A DNA stretch of 6,354 bases from Gammaproteobacteria bacterium (GTDB taxonomy: Bacteria > Pseudomonadota > Gammaproteobacteria > JALTLT01). The stretch lies in the NCBI GenBank assembly GCA_027001815.1, contig JALTLT010000134.1, positions 1 through 6,354 on the forward strand, in the 5' to 3' direction. How positions within the stretch are numbered: position 1 is the stretch's first letter; each line of letters opens with the position of its first letter. Positions 1 through 4,821 of this stretch are shown here, one piece after another. The notes below the pieces were generated by a model. It was not told the DNA's origin, made no database searches, and worked only from the letters and a program-made list of their open reading frames with translations. The position numbers and the translations under genes were made by a program.

Positions 1-122
1 TTTATGCTCCACGCTTCCTCCCCACGGTCGGTCACCCTCCCGCAGTTGCGCTTCGCTTCACTCGCCGTGACCAGCTCGTGGCGGGACTTCCACCCGCAGG
101 GGTGCGCCCATGCTGGGCGCAC
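1..122. repeat. Gene-free hairpin-rich stretch, possible end of a dispersed repeat
   Basis: No convincing gene lies here. The sequence holds consecutive inverted repeats: GGTCAC at 30-35 pairs with GTGACC at 67-72 across a long loop. GCGGG at 81-85 pairs with CCCGC at 93-97. A perfect 9-bp stem, GTGCGCCCA at 102-110 with TGGGCGCAC at 114-122, closes a 3-nt TGC loop. It sits just past the sodB terminator. The wording resembles, from memory only, a non-coding repeat seen between genes in other proteobacteria and sometimes mis-annotated as a short protein. No terminal repeat partner or target duplication can be seen because the window starts here. Confidence 0.35.
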
Positions 123-159
123 GACAGAAAAGAGGGGCCTTGCGGCCCCTCTGTGTCGT
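121..159 (-). terminator. Intrinsic terminator of sodB
   Basis: A perfect 9-bp GC-rich stem (AGAGGGGCC 131-139 with GGCCCCTCT 144-152) closes a tetraloop that reads GCAA on the minus strand, a GNRA-type loop. On the minus strand the stem is followed by TTTTC (131-127). It begins 28 nt after the sodB stop codon. The flanks ACGACA (121-126) and TGTCGT (154-159) are also complementary, so a longer imperfect hairpin is possible, with the U-run inside an internal loop. Confidence 0.85.
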
Positions 160-179
160 ATCTCTTGCGATCCGAAGGA

Positions 180-761
180 TCAGCCGGCGAAGTTCCTCGC
201 CACGAAATCCCAGTTGACCAGGTTCCAGAACGCCTCGAGATACTTGGGGCGGGCGTTGCGGTAGTCGATGTAGTAGGCGTGCTCCCAGACGTCGGCGGTG
301 AGCAGGGGAGTGTCACCATCGGTCATCGGGTTGCCGGCACCGGAGGTGTTGACGATGGCCAGCGAGCCGTCCCCCCTCTTCACCAGCCAGGTCCAGCCGC
401 AGCCGAAGTTGGTGGCGGCGGAGGTGGAGAACTTCTCCTTGAAGTCGGCGAAGGAACCGAACGCCTTGTCGATGGCGGCCGCCAGGTCACCGGAGGGCTC
501 GCCGCCGGCGTTGGGCGCCATGCAGTTCCAGTAGAAGGTGTGGTTCCAGATCTGCGCGGCGTTGTTGAAGATGCCGCCGCTGGACTTGAGGACGATCTCC
601 TCCAGGGACATGCTCTCGAACTCGGTGCCGGGGATCAGCTTGTTGAGGTTGGCCACGTAGGTGGCGTGGTGCTTGCCGTGATGGAACTCCAAGGTCTCGG
701 CGGAGATATAGGGTTCCAGGGCATTCTTTTCGTAGGGCAGATCGGGCAGCTTGTGTTCCAT
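180..761 (-). CDS. sodB: Superoxide dismutase [Fe]
   Basis: This 193-residue cytoplasmic enzyme converts superoxide to hydrogen peroxide and oxygen. The length equals that of E. coli SodB. Metal ligands are visible as H27 (in EFHHGKHH), H74 (in WNHTFYW), D157 and H161 (in DVWEHAYYIDY). Iron rather than manganese type is indicated by Q70 in NNAAQIWNHTFYW, where MnSODs usually have Gly and place the Gln later, and by the ATNFGCGWTWL block. The start at 761 gives the standard MEHKLPDLPY N terminus and has an AGAGG ribosome-binding site at 772-768, 6 nt upstream. The frame stays open to an upstream ATG at 815, but those 18 extra residues are not family-like. The gene has its own promoter and terminator, so it is probably monocistronic, with possible read-through from the phosphatase gene 82 nt upstream. 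Confidence 0.97.
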   Translation of the reverse strand: MEHKLPDLPYEKNALEPYISAETLEFHHGKHHATYVANLNKLIPGTEFESMSLEEIVLKSSGGIFNNAAQIWNHTFYWNCMAPNAGGEPSGDLAAAIDKAFGSFADFKEKFSTSAATNFGCGWTWLVKRGDGSLAIVNTSGAGNPMTDGDTPLLTADVWEHAYYIDYRNARPKYLEAFWNLVNWDFVARNFAG

Positions 762-804
762 GATTAACCTCTGTAACTCCAGTGTGTTGCGTTGTTTTTC
801 TAAA

Positions 805-826
805 GGTGCACCCAAGGTGATGCACC
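805..826 (-). promoter_or_regulatory. Leader hairpin in the sodB 5' UTR
   Basis: On the minus strand, GGTGCA (826-821) can pair with TGCACC (810-805) around a 10-nt loop. A smaller competing hairpin, GGTG-CAT-CACC (826-816), uses the same 5' arm, so the two are mutually exclusive. It lies about 44 nt before the sodB start, in a predicted leader of roughly 83 nt. A role in mRNA stability or control is inference. No known riboswitch class is recognised. Confidence 0.4.
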
Positions 827-843
827 GCGAATAACTGACTAAG

Positions 844-1452
844 TTACTCTATTATAGCAGCATGTGCCGCGAGACTGAACCTCGCGTCACTGCTGCCACC
901 ACCCTGGAGAGAGAGGGGAGGGTCGTCGAAGAGAAGGATCTCGCCGTTGTCGAACTGGAGCGAGGGCATCTCCTCGTCGGGCAAGCCGCCGAGGAGGGCC
1001 TGGAAGACGCGCAGTGTCTCCTCGTGTGCCACCACCGCCACCGGCCACGGCGGCGGCAGATGGCGCAGTTCGTCGATGAAAGGGGCCACCCGCCCCTTGT
1101 AGTCGAGCAGCGACTCCGCACCGTCCACCCGCCCACGAAGACGGTCATGGGCGATGGCTGCGAAATACTCCTCCACCGGTCGTCCGTCGAAACCGGTACG
1201 GATGTCGTTCAGCCTGGCATCGGGCACCACCCCCGTGCCACAGGCACGGGCGATGATGGCGGCCGTCTCCATGGCGCGGGGAAGGCGCGAGGAGTAGACG
1301 ATGCCGATCCCGCTGTCTGCAAGCCGGCGGGCCGCCGCCACCGCCTGCGCCCGCCCCTTTTCGGTGAGATGGACGGGGCGGTGCGGGTCATCGTTGCAGA
1401 GCCCTCGCAGGTTGTACTCCGACTCGCCGTGGCGGATGACGAAAAGCCTCAT
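844..1452 (-). CDS. Histidine phosphatase (phosphoglycerate mutase-like) family protein
   Basis: A 202-residue protein of the RHG histidine phosphatase superfamily, which transfers phosphate through a phospho-histidine. Visible are the N-terminal MRLFVIRHGESEYN with R7, nucleophile H8, G9 and E10; the second Arg R59 in SSRLPRAMETA; an acidic residue D82 where many relatives have Glu; and the second His H142 in VVAHEET, where most members read HGG or HGE. The substrate cannot be told; a small-molecule phosphatase is more likely than a glycolytic mutase. The start at 1452 fits the family N terminus and has GAGGA (1464-1460) 7 nt upstream. The frame is open further upstream, and an ATG at 1596 with a very strong ribosome-binding site would add 48 residues. 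The C terminus runs about 25 residues past the usual end as a Gly/Ser/Ala tail, which overlaps the sodB promoter. Confidence 0.88.
   Translation of the reverse strand: MRLFVIRHGESEYNLRGLCNDDPHRPVHLTEKGRAQAVAAARRLADSGIGIVYSSRLPRAMETAAIIARACGTGVVPDARLNDIRTGFDGRPVEEYFAAIAHDRLRGRVDGAESLLDYKGRVAPFIDELRHLPPPWPVAVVAHEETLRVFQALLGGLPDEEMPSLQFDNGEILLFDDPPLSLQGGGSSDARFSLAAHAAIIE
851..879 (-). promoter_or_regulatory. Sigma-70 promoter of sodB, extended -10
   Basis: The minus strand carries a perfect TATAAT (856-851) preceded by TGC, giving the extended -10 form TGCTATAAT. Seventeen bases upstream is TTCAGT (879-874), a weak match to TTGACA. Transcription would start near 844-845. The whole promoter lies inside the last codons of the upstream phosphatase gene. 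Confidence 0.75.
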
Positions 1453-1612
1453 GCACTGTTCCTCGCGATCGATGACTGGATGGGAGCGGCGTATTGTCCC
1501 GGTTCGAGCGGCGAGAGGAAAGGCCCACCACGACCGGAGACTCCGTTCGCCTTCATATCCTGCAATATCGTCCGGATCGATCGATGGCTGAAACATTTCC
1601 GGTTCCTCCCTT
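1453..1612 (-). promoter_or_regulatory. Upstream leader of the phosphatase with a strong alternative translation start
   Basis: The phosphatase frame continues without a stop through this stretch. GGAGG at 1609-1605 stands 8 nt before an ATG at 1596, a better ribosome-binding site than that of the start chosen for the gene. The 48 residues it would add (beginning MFQPSIDPDD) match no family I recognise. In another frame a 35-codon ORF (1556 to 1449) ends in TGA overlapping the 1452 ATG as ATGA, but it has no well-spaced ribosome-binding site. Either an extended protein is made or this is a translated leader. No good promoter consensus was found. Confidence 0.4.
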
Positions 1613-1744
1613 GGTGTGCGAGGAAGGCGACACACGATCGCCAACCCTGGAACCATCATGCTCCCGGGGCAGGGCAGGGCGCAGCGGGGAATGACACATC
1701 ACGCCGGCCAATATTGTCGATCCGGCAAGTAAATTTCTTGGGAG
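1613..1744. other. Intergenic stretch without recognised feature
   Basis: There is no supported gene on either strand. A short GGCGA/TCGCC inverted repeat (1627-1643) is the only structure seen. The promoter of the phosphatase should lie here or inside the repeat cluster to its right, but no confident -35/-10 pair is visible. Confidence 0.4.
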
Positions 1745-1777
1745 ACTCTGAACAATTCATCCCTGAATTGTCAGAGT
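1745..1777. repeat. Long palindrome with TCCC loop
   Basis: Two 7-bp arms, ACTCTGA (1745-1751) with TCAGAGT (1771-1777) and CAATTCA (1753-1759) with TGAATTG (1764-1770), form a 14-bp hairpin. There is one bulged A at 1752 and a TCCC loop at 1760-1763. The loop context CATCCCTG recurs in the hairpin at 2102-2121. It is followed by no T-run on either strand, so it is not a typical terminator. Confidence 0.75.
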
Positions 1778-1780
1778 ACC

Positions 1781-1811
1781 GGAGCCGAAAAGCGCGGTTT
1801 TCGGCTCCTTT
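1781..1811 (+). repeat. 28-nt GCCGAAAA hairpin, terminator-like on the plus strand
   Basis: A perfect 11-bp stem, GGAGCCGAAAA (1781-1791) with TTTTCGGCTCC (1798-1808), closes a GCGCGG loop. It is followed by TTT and a further T-containing stretch on the plus strand. No plus-strand gene precedes it, so its purpose as a terminator is doubtful. A near-identical 28-nt hairpin lies exactly 120 bp further on (1901-1928), which points to a repeat family. Confidence 0.7.
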
Positions 1812-1869
1812 GCACTTTCAGCCCATCTGACCGGACCCATGGCCTCTTGCCCGGTCCTGTCAGGATGTT

Positions 1870-1894
1870 GAAAAAGGTCGTCCTGACCTTTTTC
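1870..1894. terminator. Bidirectional terminator-like hairpin at the left end of the 300-bp element
   Basis: GAAAAAGGTC (1870-1879) pairs with GACCTTTTTC (1885-1894) around GTCCT. The A-run and T-run sit within the stem, so it reads alike on both strands. The GC part is only four pairs, so its strength as a terminator is uncertain. Confidence 0.45.
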
Positions 1895-1900
1895 GACGCC

Positions 1901-1928
1901 GGAAGCCGAAACGCGATTTCCGGCTTCC
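1901..1928. repeat. Second 28-nt GCCGAAA hairpin
   Basis: GGAAGCCGAAA (1901-1911) pairs with TTTCCGGCTTCC (1917-1928), with one bulged C and a CGCGA loop. Length, loop core and arm sequence parallel the hairpin at 1781-1808, starting 120 bp earlier. Confidence 0.65.
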
Positions 1929-1958
1929 TCCTTCCTCACGTTTTCAATGAGGCTGGCA

Positions 1959-1979
1959 GCCTGTCGGACTTTGACAGGC
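1959..1979. repeat. Small hairpin inside the 300-bp element
   Basis: GCCTGTC (1959-1965) pairs with GACAGGC (1973-1979) over a GGACTTT loop: seven perfect pairs. It overlaps the interrupted internal copy of the terminal repeat. Confidence 0.5.
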
Positions 1980-2047
1980 CGTCGGGTTCTGGTGCTTTCC
2001 GCGGGGCCCCGAGAGGCGGGAAGGCCCTCCCGGGGGACGCCGTGAAC

Positions 2048-2083
2048 CCTTTTCGGCTGTGCTGTCCTGCTTCGCCGAAAAGG
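2048..2083. repeat. CCTTTTCGGC hairpin inside the 300-bp element
   Basis: CCTTTTCGGC (2048-2057) pairs perfectly with GCCGAAAAGG (2074-2083) around a 16-nt loop. The arm again contains the GCCGAAAA word found in three other palindromes of the cluster. Confidence 0.6.
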
Positions 2084-2101
2084 CCGGCCCCAATGAAAAC
2101 G

Positions 2102-2121
2102 GCGGTGCATCCCTGCACCGC
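2102..2121. repeat. GCGGTGCA hairpin with TCCC loop
   Basis: Eight perfect pairs, GCGGTGCA (2102-2109) with TGCACCGC (2114-2121), close a TCCC loop. The eight bases CATCCCTG at the tip are the same as in the 1745-1777 palindrome although the arms differ. Confidence 0.7.
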
Positions 2122-2125
2122 GGCA

Positions 2126-2160
2126 CAGGCTGCCGAAAAACGGTGTTTTTCAACAGCCTG
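2126..2160 (-). terminator. Terminal hairpin of the 300-bp element, possible terminator of the usp operon
   Basis: CAGGCTG (2126-2132) pairs with CAGCCTG (2154-2160), and inside them GAAAAAC (2135-2141) pairs with GTTTTTC (2145-2151), leaving a 2x2 internal loop and a 3-nt tip. On the minus strand it begins immediately after the lipoprotein stop codon. Its T-run lies within the descending arm rather than after it, so termination is plausible but not canonical. Confidence 0.45.
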
Positions 2161-2694
2161 CTATTCGCCCGTCACCGCCGCCAGATCTTCCAGGCTCGGT
2201 GGAACCGATACCCGCAGGGGAATCTCGAGCCAGAGTTCGAGAGGCCAGATGTCGGGCTCGCCGCGACGCCAGGCGTCCAGCACCCAGATCGCCTGGTCGG
2301 GCCGGGCCAGGACCGTGTCGAGGGGGATGCGCCGCTCATCGAAGACCACCACCGCATGGTGCTCGTGCAGGGTACCGCGGTTGATCACGATCCCTACCGC
2401 GCGCCAGCCCACCCGCCGCACCGTCGGCAGCACACCGAGATAGACGCGGCGCTGCCACTGGTAACACAACCCCCGGTTGGCCCCTCCCACGGTGTTGATC
2501 CAGAGATTGCCCATCCAGCCGTTGTGCCAGTGCAGATCGGGCTCTTCACGGATCGCTTCCACCGTCTCGCGAAAGGCGGAGGCGATCTCCGCGAGGGGCG
2601 AGGGAGGTCTCTCGAGAGGGGGTGGCGGAGTGACACAGCCGCCGAGAAGAAGCGCGGCGGCGAGCAACAGGCTGTAAGGCCGGAGATCCATCAT
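2161..2694 (-). CDS. Small lipoprotein with a putative papain/transglutaminase-like Cys-His-Asp site
   Basis: This 177-residue protein belongs to no family I can name. Residues 1-19 form a lipoprotein signal peptide (short charged start, SLLLAAALLLGG) with lipidated C20. V21 rather than Asp at +2 suggests outer-membrane sorting. A Pro-rich linker (22-33) leads to a compact domain containing HWHNGWMGNLWIN (55-67), GLCYQWQ with C77, EHHAVVVF with H112/H113, and WVLDAWRRGEP with D140. Cys at a helix start, His in a hydrophobic strand, then Asp in an L-D-x-W context is the order seen in papain-like and transglutaminase-like enzymes. The activity is inferred. The gene follows the GGT-family stop codon by 3 nt, using a weak GGGTGA site, which suggests translational coupling. 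ATG 2694 and 2691 are both possible starts. Its TAG stop touches the 300-bp palindromic element. Confidence 0.85.
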   Translation of the reverse strand: MMDLRPYSLLLAAALLLGGCVTPPPPLERPPSPLAEIASAFRETVEAIREEPDLHWHNGWMGNLWINTVGGANRGLCYQWQRRVYLGVLPTVRRVGWRAVGIVINRGTLHEHHAVVVFDERRIPLDTVLARPDQAIWVLDAWRRGEPDIWPLELWLEIPLRVSVPPSLEDLAAVTGE

Positions 2695-2697
2695 CGA

Positions 2698-4230
2698 TCA
2701 CCCGACGCTGCGCACGACTCCGCCGCGGCGGGGGTCTCCGGCACCGTCGAGCCGGTCGCCTCTCCGCAGCACGCAGTGAACCCCCCCGAAGTAGAGATTG
2801 CGGTCGGGCCAGATGCGGGCATTGCCGAGACGGCCGGCAACGGCGCGAACCACATGGGAGTCGAATCCTCCCTCGATGTTGAGCTGCTCCTCCTCGTAGT
2901 GGAGGCGTGGTCGATCCACCGCTTCCCGCAGGCTGGCGTCGTGGTCGACCAGGTGGCTGACGACCTGCAGGATTGCGCTGCGCAGGCGGTTGGAGCCACC
3001 CGATCCGAGGACCACCTGCCCCCCGTCCGCAAGGTGGAGGAGGGTGGGCGCCATCATGGAACTGATGCGACTGCCCGGACTCCAGCGGTGGAAACCGGCG
3101 GGGTTGAGATCCTGCTCACCGAGCATGTTGTTGGGCATCACCCCGCTGCCGGGGATCAGGTGGCCACACCCCTCCCCGTTGCTCACCGTCAGGGCGGCCA
3201 GGTTGCCCTCACCGTCGGCCACACTGATGTGGGTGGTGCCGCGATCGAAGCGCAGCCGGCGCGCCAGCGCGGTCAGCTTGGGGGGTGACAGCAGGTACTG
3301 GGGCTCCCGCAGGCGGCCGCTGGAATCGGAATGGGCCCTTCGACTCTCGTTGACCAGGCGCATCACCCGGGCGAGCCGCTCGATCTGCTCCCGGCTGCCG
3401 AACGGGGGCATGTCGCCGGCCTGCTCCAGGAGACCGAGGGCGAAGGCGATGAGAATGCCGCCGGAGGAGGGGGGTGGATTGGTGATCACCTGCCGGCCAC
3501 GGTAGCTGAACTCCAGGGGATCGCGTCGGATCACCCGGTAGCTCCTGAGATCCTCCTCGCCCAGATGGCCACCTTCGGTACAGAGTTCGACGAGACGGCG
3601 ACCCAGCTCACCCTCGTGGAAGAGACGCGGTCCCTCCCGCCCGAGAGCCTCGAGGGTGTCGGCCAGCTCCGGCTGACGATGCAGGTCCCCCGCGGCGAGG
3701 CGGCCCTCCGCATGGCTTCCGCCGTAGATCCTTCGCACTTCCGGGGAGAGCCGGTAGATGGGATTCACCACCTCGAAGATGTAGGCCTGAAAAGGATTGA
3801 CGACAACCCCTTGCCGGGCCAGTTCCACTGCCGGCTCCGCCAGCTCCCGCAGGGACATGCGGCAGAGATCGCCCGCGATGGCCGCCATTCCGGCAATGGC
3901 GCCAGGCGTCGCGATGGAGCCACGCCCCACATGGAACTCCTGCTGGACGGTGCCGAAGTTGGCGACGATGGGATGGAAATCGAGTTCCCCCTCCATGCGC
4001 CGGTGAAGGGGAGTGCGGGCGAAGAAGTCGTAGAGACGCCGGGAACCGTCGGCCAGTTCGGCGAGAAGAAACCCCCCGCCCCCCAGCGAGGCGAGCACCG
4101 GTTCCGCGACACAGGCGGCGAAATGGCCCGCCACCACAGCGTCGAAGGCGTTGCCGCCGGCGGCGAGAACCTCCCTCGCCACCTCTGCCGTCGCCTCGTG
4201 ACCGGCGGCCACCACCCCCTTTCGCTTCAA
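2698..4230 (-). CDS. Gamma-glutamyltransferase family protein (self-processing Ntn-hydrolase)
   Basis: A 510-residue member of the gamma-glutamyltransferase family, whose classical members cleave gamma-glutamyl bonds such as that of glutathione after self-cleavage into two subunits. The predicted cut is before T332 in RGTTHISVAD, giving a large subunit of about 331 and a small one of 179 residues. Also visible are GGNAFDAVVA (25-34), NPPPSSGG (251-258), SNGEGCGHLIPGSG (350-363), RISSMMAPT (388-396) matching the E. coli oxyanion-serine segment, and GSGGSNR (409-415). Two things are unusual: no signal peptide, whereas E. coli GGT is periplasmic, and DFFARTP (68-74) where E. coli has DFREMAP with the glutamate-binding Arg. 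The physiological substrate may therefore differ. The start is uncertain: TTG 4230 is the farthest usable codon but lacks a good ribosome-binding site. GTG 4212, with AAAGG 5 nt before it, is a credible alternative. It lies 10 nt after usp. Confidence 0.9.
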   Translation of the reverse strand: MKRKGVVAAGHEATAEVAREVLAAGGNAFDAVVAGHFAACVAEPVLASLGGGGFLLAELADGSRRLYDFFARTPLHRRMEGELDFHPIVANFGTVQQEFHVGRGSIATPGAIAGMAAIAGDLCRMSLRELAEPAVELARQGVVVNPFQAYIFEVVNPIYRLSPEVRRIYGGSHAEGRLAAGDLHRQPELADTLEALGREGPRLFHEGELGRRLVELCTEGGHLGEEDLRSYRVIRRDPLEFSYRGRQVITNPPPSSGGILIAFALGLLEQAGDMPPFGSREQIERLARVMRLVNESRRAHSDSSGRLREPQYLLSPPKLTALARRLRFDRGTTHISVADGEGNLAALTVSNGEGCGHLIPGSGVMPNNMLGEQDLNPAGFHRWSPGSRISSMMAPTLLHLADGGQVVLGSGGSNRLRSAILQVVSHLVDHDASLREAVDRPRLHYEEEQLNIEGGFDSHVVRAVAGRLGNARIWPDRNLYFGGVHCVLRRGDRLDGAGDPRRGGVVRSVG

Positions 4231-4240
4231 GGCGGGTGAC

Positions 4241-4687
4241 TCACGAATCCTTCAGCCGCACCGCCAGGACGTCGGTGGTGGCGTAATGGAGCACACCGTT
4301 GGCGGTGGAGCCCAGCAGGCGACGGATGCCGTGCCGCCCATGGGAGCCGATGACAATGAGGTCGGCCCCCTGTTCATCGGCGATGCGGGTGATCTCGTAC
4401 TTGGGGGTGCCGATGGTCACCATCTGGGTGGCCTCGCCGGCCCCCAGTTCCTGGACGAAACGCCTGAGTGAACCGCGCCCCGCCTCCAGCAGGACACTCT
4501 CGTCCTCCATCCAGTCGGGCGTGGTGATGGGCTCGTAGGCCAGATCCAGGGGCGGGAGATACTCCACCACGTGGAGGAAGATCAGCCCGGCGCCGTAGCG
4601 ACCGGCGAGATCGAGGGCACGCACCCCCACCTGGTGTGCCGCACCGGAAAAGTCCACCGCAACCAGGATCTTCCGATAGGTCGTCAT
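4241..4687 (-). CDS. Universal stress protein, UspA family
   Basis: A 148-residue single-domain Usp, the usual length. It opens with KILVAVDFS (D12 at the nucleotide-site position), continues with an HVVEY strand (39-43), and ends with IVIGSHGRHGIRRLLGSTAN (111-130) and DVLAVRL. The ATP-binding consensus is G-x2-G-x9-G-S/T; here G114-x2-G117 is followed by only eight residues before G126-S127, so nucleotide binding is uncertain. Usp proteins are cytoplasmic and induced by starvation, stress or low oxygen; nothing here shows the signal. ATG 4687 is preceded by GGAGGAG at 4705-4699, with a rather long 11-nt spacer. It is the first gene of the probable operon with the GGT-family and lipoprotein genes, and is divergent from pepN. 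Confidence 0.93.
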   Translation of the reverse strand: MTTYRKILVAVDFSGAAHQVGVRALDLAGRYGAGLIFLHVVEYLPPLDLAYEPITTPDWMEDESVLLEAGRGSLRRFVQELGAGEATQMVTIGTPKYEITRIADEQGADLIVIGSHGRHGIRRLLGSTANGVLHYATTDVLAVRLKDS

Positions 4688-4821
4688 TTCGATCTCGTCT
4701 CCTCCTCGTGGGCGGAAAAAGGGAAGGGGAGGTGCTATGCTTGTCGCCTTTCCGCGACCAATCGCGAACCATTTTCATTTCGCCCGGAGAACCTCTCCCA
4801 TCGAACCCCCCGGGAACAGAG
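4688..4821. promoter_or_regulatory. Divergent control region between usp and pepN
   Basis: This 134-bp region must serve usp leftward and pepN rightward. On the plus strand TGCTATGCT (4733-4741) is an extended -10 candidate, about 80 nt before the pepN start, with no good -35. For usp only a poor TTGGTC-type -35 was seen. CGCGA (4753-4757) and TCGCG (4762-4766) form a small inverted repeat that could be an operator half-site pair. The usp ribosome-binding site occupies 4699-4705. Confidence 0.45.

Larger units (their letters stand above)
1861..2160. mobile_element. 300-bp MITE-like palindromic element with terminal inverted repeats
   Basis: The ends are CAGGATGTTGAAAAA (1861-1875) and, inverted, CAGGCTGTTGAAAAA (2160-2146), identical at 14 of 15 positions and enclosing exactly 300 bp. 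The interior holds a string of hairpins and no credible gene. It fills the space right up to the TAG stop of the lipoprotein gene (2163-2161). No direct target-site duplication is visible. A third, interrupted copy of the end (GTTTTCAA 1940-1947 and CAGCCTG 1957-1963, split by 9 nt) lies inside, so the element may be nested or composite. Non-autonomous mobility is inferred from structure only. It could instead be a fixed terminator or attenuator array. Confidence 0.5.

Noticed and set aside
762..815. Extended sodB start at 815
   Set aside because: It would add 18 residues absent from the family and override the AGAGG site and canonical MEHKLPDLPY start at 761.
1847..2110. Short open frames across the palindrome cluster as real genes
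   Set aside because: No ribosome-binding site with good spacing, no domain, and the sequence is explained by hairpins.
1745..2160. CRISPR-like array
   Set aside because: The palindromes differ in sequence, length and spacing. There are no regular direct repeats with uniform spacers.
1850..2175. Target-site duplication around the 300-bp element
   Set aside because: The bases left of 1861 (CCGGTCCTGT) and right of 2160 (CTATTCGCCC) share no convincing direct repeat.
78..4239. Long plus-strand open frames opposite the minus-strand genes (78-767, 862-1830, 2059-3288, 3331-4239)
   Set aside because: They lie antisense to well-identified genes in GC-rich DNA, where open frames arise by codon bias. 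Their translations are low-complexity Gly/Val/Arg/Pro-rich with no family resemblance.
4713..4741. Full -35/-10 promoter for pepN
   Set aside because: Only the extended -10 is credible. The expected -35 position is a G/A-rich run unlike TTGACA, so only a candidate is reported.
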